64,000 nt of DNA from Lachnospiraceae bacterium C1.1. Its GTDB lineage: Bacteria > Bacillota > Clostridia > Lachnospirales > Lachnospiraceae. Below are positions 47,006-55,253 of this stretch, one piece after another. The position numbers and the translations under genes were made by a program. Every line of letters begins with the position of its first letter. Position 1 is the stretch's first letter. The notes under the pieces are model-generated. The model searched no databases. It saw nothing but the letters and a program-made list of their open reading frames with translations, and was not told where the DNA came from. The stretch spans positions 3,734,001-3,798,000 of the forward strand of contig JAUISW010000001.1 of the NCBI GenBank assembly GCA_030434875.1, written 5' to 3'.

Positions 47006-49348
47006 ATGAAAAGAAAAATTGTTACATTTCTTCTGGCGGCAGCGCTGACTGTGACCGCGGCAGGATGCGGAGCGAACGGAACTGCTCCATCTAAACCGAC
47101 TGAATCAGCCTCTACTGCAGCAGCATCTTCGGAAGAAGCATCTGCGACAGAAACAGCAGAAGTTTCCGAGGAACAGGCAAGCATTGAGTCAACTCTTGAT
47201 CTTGCAAATAACAGCGATGTCAGCTGGAGTTATGATTCCGATGCTGATGCATGGGTTATGTCGATCGTATCGGCAGTTGCTTATCCTGAGATAGAAGACG
47301 AGCAGGGTGTTTCTGTATGTATCCCCGGAGCTTATATAAAGGGCGTGGACACGGACGGAGACGGAGAAGCAGATGTTACTGCAGCAGATTATTCAGACGC
47401 TGTGAACGGAACTCTTGTTATTGACTATGAGGCAGAGGTAACGAGCACTAACGGACAGGTTTATACAGCTGCTACTGCTCCTGTTATCGTAAATACAGGT
47501 GCTGCAGGCTACAGCTCATCAACAAATACCAATGCTGCAACGACTTATGCGGCAGAGGGTTATATCAATATGTCCTGCGGAAACAGGGGTAAAAATGATA
47601 CGGCAACCGATGAGGATGGAAATGAGTATTACACAGGTGATGCTCCATGCTGTCTTGTAGATCAGAAAAATGCCATTAGATTTGTAAAGTACAATATTCT
47701 TTTGGGTAATCTTCCGGGATCTGTTGATTACTTTGTATCTACAGGCGGTTCCGGCGGCGGAGCTCATGCGACTATGGTTGCGGCAACCAGCAATAATTCT
47801 GATTTCTATGATTATGAGATCGAATGCGGAGCTGTTGGTGTTTACAAAACCTCTGACGGAAATTATTCAACAACCGTAAATATCGACGGAACAAACTACG
47901 AGATTTCAGACGGTGTATGGGGCTGCATGGCATATTCAGCTATTACTTCACTTTATGAGGCTGATATGGCTCTGGCATTTGAGTATTATATGGACACTGA
48001 TTATGATTTCGGTACACCTTTTAAGACTCAGCTTGCAGAATATCTTTCAGAAGAATATATGGATTATATCAATGACCAGCATCTTTCTGTTAAGGAATCC
48101 GATGTTGACCTCGATATAAACGGTGATGGCGATAAAGACGATACTATCGAGCGCTCTATCGAATATGACAAGGATAAATATGCTGATACCAACGGCTATG
48201 GCGGAAGCTATATAGATTTCTATCTCGCAGAATTTGAGTCAAATCTTCAGTGGTATCTCGACAATCTTGACTATGCCGAGGACTGGACATGGTTTGATGA
48301 AAACGGAAATAAGCTCTCTGATGAGGAAGTTGCCGAGATGACTTCTGAGGATAAGGCTAAGGCATTTATCGAGGGCAGATATACAAAGAGCTCTTCGGGC
48401 GATATGATGGGCGGCCCCGGCGGCGGAGCACCCGGTGGAGCACCCGGAGGAGACATGGCAGGTGGTCCCGGCGGAAATGCAGCAGGAGGTCCCGGCGGAA
48501 ATGCTTCAGGAGCACCGGGTGGAGCGCCAGGAGCAGACACTGCTTCAACAGAAACTACAGATGACAGCTCATCTGACAGAAGCTTTGCTAACAGTGCGAT
48601 CGCTGAAAACTCTGCAGGAGATACGATGGATGTAGGTACACCTGACGCAGGAACTACCCAGTCAGCAGGATCTTCAACAGATTCTTCCAACTACTCAACA
48701 TTTGACGAGCTGCTTGAAGCTTATCAGTCAGACATTGCTTCTATAAAAGAAGGCGATAAATACGGCAATAATATCGTAGACCTTTATAACCCTCTTAACT
48801 ATATAGGCGATGAAGATACTGATGATTCAACATGGGTAAGGATCCTTTGCGGTGCATCAGAAGGTGATATTTCAATGTTTAACTCATTGAACCTTCAGAT
48901 CGCAATGCTCAATGCCGGCATTGATGCAACAATTGACTGGCAATGGGATGGCGGACACGTACCGTCTGAAATCTTAGGCGACAGCCTTGCACTCTATGTA
49001 GACACTATGTATGGCAAGTATGTTGATGGAGCAAAGACCATTGAGAAGCCGGCCGCAGAGAAGCAGACCAAGAACGGTGATTCTGATGAGGCAGAGGGAA
49101 CAGATATTTCCTCATGGGTAAATTATTCTGATACATCTGATGTTTCATTCAGTCTTGCAGATGCGGTAAGCTACAGAACAAAGGGCGCAGCAAAGTCCTG
49201 TCCCGGATTTGATGTAATCGACTACGGTCAGGAAGATTATGTATTCGGCGATGAGGAAAATGATGCAAGACACTGGAGTGAGAAGGTTCTCGAAGCACTT
49301 GAGGAGCATTCGGATACACTCTCAGAGCTCTTTAATAAATCTGAATAA
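47006..49348 (+). CDS. Tannase-like alpha/beta-hydrolase lipoprotein
   Basis: A 780-residue secreted lipoprotein. A signal peptide ends in the lipobox TAAGC (C21), then a Ser/Ala/Glu-rich linker to about 62. The hydrolase core has the nucleophile elbow STGGSGGGAHATMVAA (S249) and, near the C-terminus, DWQWDGGHVPSEI with the likely catalytic H651. These features match bacterial tannase-type esterases of Lachnospiraceae and lactobacilli, which cleave galloyl or other phenolic esters. A Gly-Pro-rich repeat (about 468-510, GGPGGGAPGGAPGGDMAGG) splits the domain. AGGAGG lies 14 nt upstream of the ATG. The substrate is not proven. Confidence 0.8.
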   Translation: MKRKIVTFLLAAALTVTAAGCGANGTAPSKPTESASTAAASSEEASATETAEVSEEQASIESTLDLANNSDVSWSYDSDADAWVMSIVSAVAYPEIEDEQGVSVCIPGAYIKGVDTDGDGEADVTAADYSDAVNGTLVIDYEAEVTSTNGQVYTAATAPVIVNTGAAGYSSSTNTNAATTYAAEGYINMSCGNRGKNDTATDEDGNEYYTGDAPCCLVDQKNAIRFVKYNILLGNLPGSVDYFVSTGGSGGGAHATMVAATSNNSDFYDYEIECGAVGVYKTSDGNYSTTVNIDGTNYEISDGVWGCMAYSAITSLYEADMALAFEYYMDTDYDFGTPFKTQLAEYLSEEYMDYINDQHLSVKESDVDLDINGDGDKDDTIERSIEYDKDKYADTNGYGGSYIDFYLAEFESNLQWYLDNLDYAEDWTWFDENGNKLSDEEVAEMTSEDKAKAFIEGRYTKSSSGDMMGGPGGGAPGGAPGGDMAGGPGGNAAGGPGGNASGAPGGAPGADTASTETTDDSSSDRSFANSAIAENSAGDTMDVGTPDAGTTQSAGSSTDSSNYSTFDELLEAYQSDIASIKEGDKYGNNIVDLYNPLNYIGDEDTDDSTWVRILCGASEGDISMFNSLNLQIAMLNAGIDATIDWQWDGGHVPSEILGDSLALYVDTMYGKYVDGAKTIEKPAAEKQTKNGDSDEAEGTDISSWVNYSDTSDVSFSLADAVSYRTKGAAKSCPGFDVIDYGQEDYVFGDEENDARHWSEKVLEALEEHSDTLSELFNKSE

Positions 49349-49391
49349 TTAAAGGCCAGCAACAAATATTTGATAAAATAAATCCTTTTAC

Positions 49392-49428
49392 GAAAGAGTC
49401 GGGATGCGAAAGTGTTCCGGCTCTTTTC
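49392..49428 (+). terminator. Terminator after the tannase-like gene
   Basis: GAAAGAGTCGGGA and TTCCGGCTCTTTT pair around a short loop and are followed by TCCTTTTTC. Confidence 0.7.
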
Positions 49429-49537
49429 CTTTTTCGGCTGAAATCCTGAGACGTTTGTGTCGGAGTTCCTGTGCTATAATAATAATAAGGCTAAATTGGC
49501 AGATCAGCCTTTTTTATAGAAAGTAAGAGGGATTTTA

Positions 49538-50908
49538 ATGCAGAAGTCAGTTACTAAAACAAGAGATATGACGGAGGGAAATATCCTTAAAGAGATAATT
49601 ATGTTTTCCCTTCCGCTCATGCTTGGAAATACATTTCAGATGCTTTATAACACGGTTGATTCCATAGTTGTCGGAAAATATGTCGGCAAGGAAGCGCTTG
49701 CGGCGATCGGTTCGACTACTATGATAATCAACATGCTGGTTTTCTTTTTTAATGGTTTTTCGGTAGGGGCAGGCGTTTTTATATCGCGATATTTTGGCGC
49801 AAAGGATGATAAAAATCTACATCGTACGATCGAGACAACAATGGCGGCAACCTTTGTTTTTTGCGTCTTATTTACTATCATCGGCTATCTTGGAGTAGGT
49901 CCGATGCTGGACTTCATGTCAACACCGGCGGATGTTTTTGGCGAAGCCTCTGTTTATCTTAAAATCTATTTCTTAGGTATATCAGGTCTTTTGATCTACA
50001 ATATGGGCAGCGGAATCCTCCGCGCAGTGGGAAATACTTTTTATCCTTTGCTTTTCCTTATATTTACAAGTATTGCAAATATTGTTCTCGACATTTTGTT
50101 CGTGGTAAATTTTCAGATGGGAATAGCAGGAGCAGCTTATGCAACGATAGTTTCCCAGTTTGCTTCTGCGATCATGATACTTATCCTGATGAGCAGGACA
50201 AACGAAAAATATAAGCTCGTTTGGAGAGATTTAAGGATTGAATCGAAGATAATTTCGCAGATAGCTATCGTTGGACTCCCTGCCGGAATTCAGTCTGTGA
50301 TCACTGCTTTTTCAAATGTTTTTGTGCAGTCTTATATAAATTATTTCGGCTCGAGCTGTATGGCGGGATGGAGCAGCTACAATAAGCTTGATACCTTTAT
50401 CATGCTTCCGCTGCAGAGTGTTGCCATGGCGGCTACAACTTTTGTAAGTCAGAATGTGGGCGCCCGGAAGATGAAGAGGGCGAATGAGGGAACCAAGATC
50501 ACTTTGGTATTGATAACGGTTGTAACCTTTTTTATTGCGCTTTTCCTCCATATTTATGCTGGACCGGCAATAAGTCTTTTTTCTTCGGATGGATCGGTCA
50601 TAGAATACGGCAGTCTTTTTATCCATACGAATGTTTTCTTTTTGCTTTTTAACTGCATAAACCATACGCTGGCGGGGGCGCTCAGAGGCCGCGGCGATTC
50701 GAACGGGCCTATGTTTATAATGATCGCGACATTTGTAGTCATAAGGCAGATATACCTTTTCTTTATAACGCATTTTTATGCAAATACCCCTGCGCTTGTC
50801 GGTTTTGGCTATCCGGTCGGATGGATGAGCTGCTGTGTTATCGAGGTATCTTATTTCTGCCTGCGCTATCTAAAGAAGGAGCCGGATAACGAAGCTCAGA
50901 TAGGTTGA
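49538..50908 (+). CDS. MATE-family multidrug/cation antiporter
   Basis: A 456-residue exporter with 12 membrane helices in two related halves. MTEGNILKEIIMFSLPLMLGNTFQMLYNTVDSIVVGKYVG at the start (residues 11-50, read by position) is characteristic of bacterial DinF/NorM-type MATE carriers, and the second half repeats the pattern (IVGLPAGIQSVITAFSNVFVQ). Substrates are not predictable. A clear AGAGGG site precedes the ATG, and the gene stands alone between terminators. Confidence 0.93.
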   Translation: MQKSVTKTRDMTEGNILKEIIMFSLPLMLGNTFQMLYNTVDSIVVGKYVGKEALAAIGSTTMIINMLVFFFNGFSVGAGVFISRYFGAKDDKNLHRTIETTMAATFVFCVLFTIIGYLGVGPMLDFMSTPADVFGEASVYLKIYFLGISGLLIYNMGSGILRAVGNTFYPLLFLIFTSIANIVLDILFVVNFQMGIAGAAYATIVSQFASAIMILILMSRTNEKYKLVWRDLRIESKIISQIAIVGLPAGIQSVITAFSNVFVQSYINYFGSSCMAGWSSYNKLDTFIMLPLQSVAMAATTFVSQNVGARKMKRANEGTKITLVLITVVTFFIALFLHIYAGPAISLFSSDGSVIEYGSLFIHTNVFFLLFNCINHTLAGALRGRGDSNGPMFIMIATFVVIRQIYLFFITHFYANTPALVGFGYPVGWMSCCVIEVSYFCLRYLKKEPDNEAQIG

Positions 50909-50965
50909 AAAATAACCTCCCTTATAATAATATAAAGAATGTGTGTGTGAAAAGGGAGGATTAGT

Positions 50966-51948
50966 ATGTTCAAATTTAAGAAGTCATTTTTTGCGGCATT
51001 TATGTCGATCGTATTTGCCGCGTCTCCGCTGTATGTTCATGCGGATGAAATCCAGACAAGATCAGAAAATAATAGCGAAATTGAAAATGAATGGATCTGT
51101 AATGCCGTTCCGTTGGATTTTTCACCTGAAAATCCGGAGACAGGACTTTGGCTATAGCTGGACACCGACCGGCGGGTATATAGTTCCTGTAAAGCTTTTT
51201 ACCGATGATGCAGACGATTTTTCTGATAATATCCTTTATTTTAAGGATATTGACCTGAATTTATCTGACATAAGCGATCTGAAATTCAATATCGCAGATA
51301 AGCTTGTATCGGAAATCTCAGATGAAAGAAAAGAAGATCTTAACAGCGGAAAATGGGGACTGACCTCCTCGGATGAGAATGTTATCAAGGTAAGCGATGA
51401 TGGTTACTGCGAGGTTGTCGGAGCCGGCAGCGCCACTGTATCCGTTAAGACTTCTGAGGCAGCATCAAATACAGGTATAATGCATGTCGAGATCAGCGGA
51501 GATCTTGAGGGCGTAACGATCGTCGATGATATAGACGGTGCAGCCGGAGTAAAGGTTGTCTATCCTTCAGAGATTAGCTTTAAGAGTAAAAAGGCATCCT
51601 TTAGTACAGATGATGTAAAAATCTATGCTGAAGATGGAAGTAAGATGGATTATGCAAAGATCTCTGTAAAAAAATCCGGAAAGGTCGGGGAAACAATATT
51701 TAAGATCAAGAACCCGAAGACATCTGATAAGGCTGTAAAAAAGGCTATCAAAAAGAGGAAATTTGCTGTAAGCATTGTTCCTTACAGTGTAAGTTCAAAT
51801 GATGCGGTTGATGTAATAGTCAATTCAAAGGGAAAAATTAAAAAAGTCACTGTAAATAAGATCAAACTTAGGAAAAAAAGAATACAGTGGTGACGCTTCA
51901 TCACTTAGTTTCAATGGCCGCTTCAGAGGAAGCTGGGCAAAGGAATGA
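50966..51948 (+). pseudogene. Decayed paralogue of the secreted papain-like protease
   Basis: It begins with a signal peptide (MFKFKKSFFAAFMSIVFAAS, RBS AGGGAGGATTAGT) but the frame ends at residue 63. A second frame then matches the C-terminal third of the intact protease at 55254-57887: PVKLFTDDADD, LNSGKWGLTSSDENVIKVSDDG, and the basic tail. The whole protease domain is missing between them, indicating an internal deletion. A second frameshift lies in an A-run at about 51875-51881 (seven A; the intact gene has six); after it the reading recovers EYSGDASSLSFNGRFRGSW and stops at 51948. A former gene, now without catalytic domain. Confidence 0.85.
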
Positions 51949-51969
51949 GTCGTATCGTTTGATCGTTTT

Positions 51970-52002
51970 TTCAGGGACACGCAGTAAATGTGTGTTCCTG
52001 AA
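51970..52002 (+). terminator. Terminator after the protease pseudogene
   Basis: TTCAGGGACACGC pairs with GTGTGTTCCTGAA, followed by a T-rich tail. Confidence 0.75.
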
Positions 52003-52102
52003 ATTTTATTTTTAAAATGAATTTATAATTTTTCAATCTAACTTCAATAGTTTTAATGTATTATAAAAATATAGCTGTTAAGTTGATATTGAGGTTATTT
52101 AT

Positions 52103-52780
52103 ATGAAGATATTATTAATAGAAGATGAGAAGCGAATGGCGGAGGCGGTAGGCGAGCTTTTGAGGCAGGAGGGCTATGACGTTGATGTAAGGCTTGAGGG
52201 ACTCTCCGGTTTTGATGCAATGGTGAGCGGAGACTATAATGCGGCGATCTGCGACGTGATGCTTCCGAATATGAATGGATTTGAAATAGTTAAATCTGTG
52301 AGAAAAGAGGGAGTAAATACGCCAGTGCTGATGCTTACTGCCAAGAGCGATCTTTATGACAAGGTAGAGGGACTCGACAGCGGCGCGGATGATTATCTCA
52401 CAAAGCCTTTTCAGGTGGAAGAATTGCTGGCAAGAGTGAGGGCACTGCTAAGAAGAGATACAAAGGTAAAGGATGATTGCCTGAGCAGCGGTGATCTTTC
52501 CTTAAATACAAATTCCATGACTTTAAGCTGCAGGAAAAGCGGAAAAGAGATCCGACTTCCTGAGAAGGAATTTCATATAATGGAATGTCTCATGTCAAAT
52601 AAAGACCGCATCATCTCCAAGGAACAGCTGACCGTAAAGGCCTGGGGATTTGAAAGTGAAGCAGAATACAATAATGTGGAGGTTTATATTTCATTTACCA
52701 GAAAGAAGCTTAAATTTCTTGGAACTGCTGTGGAAATAAAATCTGTCCGTGGAATGGGATATGTGTTGTCTGCAAAATGA
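52103..52780 (+). CDS. OmpR-family response regulator
   Basis: A 225-residue regulator. The receiver domain has the acidic pocket EDE (residues 7-9), phospho-acceptor D in AAICDVMLPNMNGFE (about 51) and the conserved K in LTKPFQVEELLARV (about 101). The C-terminal winged-helix domain (about 130-225) has the OmpR/PhoB pattern LPEKEFHIMECLMSN and ISFTRKKLKFLG. It pairs with the sensor kinase downstream. A long palindrome is inserted between the two genes. Confidence 0.94.
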   Translation: MKILLIEDEKRMAEAVGELLRQEGYDVDVRLEGLSGFDAMVSGDYNAAICDVMLPNMNGFEIVKSVRKEGVNTPVLMLTAKSDLYDKVEGLDSGADDYLTKPFQVEELLARVRALLRRDTKVKDDCLSSGDLSLNTNSMTLSCRKSGKEIRLPEKEFHIMECLMSNKDRIISKEQLTVKAWGFESEAEYNNVEVYISFTRKKLKFLGTAVEIKSVRGMGYVLSAK

Positions 52781-52803
52781 GCCTTGGGACGGAGTATCTG
52801 GTG

Positions 52804-52880
52804 GAATGACCCTGGGGGACGGAGTATGGGGTTCATTTTGGAACAAAATGAACCCCATACTCCGTCCCCTAGGGTCATTC
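52804..52880. repeat. REP-like long palindrome between regulator and kinase
   Basis: Arms 52804-52840 and 52844-52880 are 37 bp with a single mismatch and a 3-nt loop. The core contains GGGGACGGAGTATGGGG and TTCATTTTG. A partial copy (GGGACGGAGTAT) lies just upstream at about 52786. It begins 24 nt after the regulator stop and ends 16 nt before the kinase start. Confidence 0.85.
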
Positions 52881-52896
52881 AAAATGGGGGAATTCG

Positions 52897-54114
52897 ATGT
52901 TTTCAAAAACGAGAATAAGACTTGTTGCTATCATAATGATATTTCTGGTTGCAGTCATAGCTACAACCTTTGTGGTAATTTATGCAACGACCAAAATGGA
53001 AACTACAAAAAAGAATAAAGATATGCTGAAGCTTTTTGCAGAGCAATATGAGCTGCATGGTTTTCCGGATTCAAATCTTGATAATATGCCTGAGGGAGAA
53101 GAACCGGATGTCGATATGACCGATTTCCATGTCGCCTCATTCTTTGCGGTTTCTTACGACAAAGAAAGGAAGTTGAAATCGCTTCTGAATAATCCGTTTT
53201 CGGGCTTCAGCGATGAAGAGCTGGTTTCCTATGCGGATAAACTCCTTGATAAACACCGCAACTATTCAGAAAGAAAGGATGTTACTTATCTGGTAACAGA
53301 GGGCGATGATTACCTTCTTATAACAATGATGAACACCGCGGAAACAGACAGTGCCATTGAAAGTCTTATGAAAAACATGTTTATTTTTGGAACTGTTGCG
53401 GTTCTTGTACTTTTTGGGCTTTCAATCGTTTTATCCGGCTGGATAATGAAACCGATAGAGGATGCCTACACGAAGCAGAAACAATTTATTTCTGATGCCG
53501 GGCATGAGCTGAAAACACCGATCTCTACTATAAATGCCAATGCCGAGATTCTTCAGAGAGAAATAAAGGACAACAGCTGGCTTAAGAATATCATTTATGA
53601 AAATGAAAAAATGTCAGTGTTGGTTCATCAGCTTCTTGATCTTTCAAGGATCGAGTCTGTTTCTATTGTAAAAGAAGAGGTGAATTTAAGCGAACTTGCT
53701 TTTGCCTGTGTAATGCCATTTGAGGCAACTGCTTATGAAAAGGGCATAAATTTTGACTATGAGATTGCAGATGATATAAAAGTTACCGGCGATAGCAGTG
53801 CTTTAGATAAACTGATCTCCGTTTTGACGGATAATGCGATAAGTCATTGTGAACCGAAGGGAAATGTAAGAGTGAGGCTCAGTGGTGATGGTTCACATTG
53901 TCGACTGACTGTTTCAAACAGTGGAGAGGCTATTTCAGAGGAAGATAAAAAGCATATCTTCGAGCGTTTCTACAGGTCCGATAAATCTCGCGCAGAAAGC
54001 AGCGGACACTATGGACTGGGACTAGCAATTGCAAATGCTATTGTAAAAGAGCATAAAGGAGATATTTCCATAGAGTGCAAGGATAATATTGTTTCGTTTG
54101 TAGTCGTTTTGTAG
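52897..54114 (+). CDS. Membrane sensor histidine kinase
   Basis: A 405-residue kinase. Two membrane helices (about 8-30 and 164-185) frame an extracytoplasmic sensor of about 130 residues. HisKA has SDAGHELKTPISTINANAE with H about 203, and the ATPase domain ends in HYGLGLAIANAIVKEHKGD (G box). No HAMP domain is obvious between the second helix and HisKA. GGGGGAATTCG precedes the ATG. It should phosphorylate the upstream OmpR-type regulator; stimulus unknown. Confidence 0.93.
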   Translation: MFSKTRIRLVAIIMIFLVAVIATTFVVIYATTKMETTKKNKDMLKLFAEQYELHGFPDSNLDNMPEGEEPDVDMTDFHVASFFAVSYDKERKLKSLLNNPFSGFSDEELVSYADKLLDKHRNYSERKDVTYLVTEGDDYLLITMMNTAETDSAIESLMKNMFIFGTVAVLVLFGLSIVLSGWIMKPIEDAYTKQKQFISDAGHELKTPISTINANAEILQREIKDNSWLKNIIYENEKMSVLVHQLLDLSRIESVSIVKEEVNLSELAFACVMPFEATAYEKGINFDYEIADDIKVTGDSSALDKLISVLTDNAISHCEPKGNVRVRLSGDGSHCRLTVSNSGEAISEEDKKHIFERFYRSDKSRAESSGHYGLGLAIANAIVKEHKGDISIECKDNIVSFVVVL

Positions 54115-54140
54115 GAATGAGCTGTGTGGCGTTTTTTTGG

Positions 54141-54232
54141 GGGCAGAAATGAGCTCTGGGGACGTTCTTCTGGGATCATTTTGCAATTGCAAAATGATCC
54201 CAAAAGAACGTCCCCAGAGCTCATTTTGCCCC
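54141..54232. repeat. REP-like long palindrome at a convergent gene junction
   Basis: Arms 54141-54186 and 54187-54232 are 46 bp with two mismatches, centred on GCAATTGC. It contains GCAGAAATGAGCTCTGGGG and GACGTTCTT. It fills the gap between the kinase stop (54114) and the methyltransferase stop (54236) and could terminate both. Confidence 0.88.
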
Positions 54233-54235
54233 ATT

Positions 54236-55075
54236 TCATCGTCCTAGCTGCCAGAAGATCACTGCGCTGGCGGCGGCAACATTCAGTGAATCAACACCAT
54301 GTGACATTGGAATTTTCACTACATAATCGGAGGCCTCGATGGTTTTATCGTTGAGACCTTCGCCTTCAGTTCCGAGAATGACAGCAAGTTTTGCCTCTGA
54401 TAAGAGCGGAGGATGGTCTATATTTACGGAACGGTCTTTAAGAGCCATTGAAGCAGTATTAAATCCCATTTCTTTTAATAATTTCATACCGTTTTCATCC
54501 CAGTCATTTATGTAAGTCCAGGGAATCTGAAATACCGTTCCCATGCTGACACGGGCTGCACGCCTGTAAAGAGGGTCACTGCAGGCCGGAGTCAAAAGGA
54601 CGGCGTCCATGTTAAGAGCTGCTGCCGAGCGGAAAATAGCTCCGATATTTGTGGGATTCACCACATTTTCCAAAACCGCTATCCTTCTGAAATCTTTGCA
54701 AAGAATCTTTGGATCCGGAAGACTCCGTCTGCGCATTGCAGCGAGCACTCCGCGGGTAAGCTTAAATCCTGTCAGTACGGATAAGAGCTCCATATCGCCG
54801 ACGTAAACGGGCAAATCATTCTTCTCAATATTTGAATTTTTTAGTTTTTCTATAAGTTCTATACTTTCTCTCAAATGCAGGCTTTTATCTTCTGCCAGGA
54901 CTGATATCGGTTCATAACCTGCATCCAGAGCCCGCATTATGACCTTTGGGCTTTCTGCGATAAATATCCCGCATTCAGGCTCGTAATAGTGATATAGCTG
55001 ACTTTCATTATACTGCGAGAAAACCGAGAGTTTTTCATTGTTGAGGTCGGAAATTTTAATAAGGTTTATATTCAT
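54236..55075 (-). CDS. SpoU/TrmH-family RNA 2'-O-methyltransferase
   Basis: A 279-residue enzyme. The SPOUT-fold motifs are clear: motif 1 NVVNPTNIGAIFRSAAAL (about 138-155, catalytic R), motif 2 LAVILGTEGEGL (about 232-243), and motif 3 VVKIPMSHGVDSLNVAAASAV (about 251-271). An N-terminal substrate-binding domain precedes. It methylates ribose in rRNA or tRNA with SAM; the target is unknown. It is convergent with the kinase gene, with the palindrome between them. Confidence 0.92.
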   Translation of the reverse strand: MNINLIKISDLNNEKLSVFSQYNESQLYHYYEPECGIFIAESPKVIMRALDAGYEPISVLAEDKSLHLRESIELIEKLKNSNIEKNDLPVYVGDMELLSVLTGFKLTRGVLAAMRRRSLPDPKILCKDFRRIAVLENVVNPTNIGAIFRSAAALNMDAVLLTPACSDPLYRRAARVSMGTVFQIPWTYINDWDENGMKLLKEMGFNTASMALKDRSVNIDHPPLLSEAKLAVILGTEGEGLNDKTIEASDYVVKIPMSHGVDSLNVAAASAVIFWQLGR

Positions 55076-55141
55076 ATTTCTATTTTATCCTTGAATTTGT
55101 AAGTTGTTTAAGTATAACACATAATGCCATGGGAGTGGTGA

Positions 55142-55160
55142 CAGAAATGAGCTCTGGGGC
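55142..55160 (+). repeat. Half copy of the REP-like element
   Basis: CAGAAATGAGCTCTGGGG repeats the left arm start of the palindrome at 54141, but no matching right arm follows. It lies in the 5' region of the protease gene. Confidence 0.7.
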
Positions 55161-55253
55161 TGTTCCAATGCTCAAAATTAAGTGCATTGCTTCATTTTAT
55201 TGACCTTCTCTCCCTCATTTTATAAGATAGAGATATCTTAGGGGGGCAATTAT

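Noticed and set aside
52684..52906. Open frames over the 52804 palindrome, on both strands
   Set aside because: They arise from the symmetric palindrome and read in both directions; no RBS or known product.
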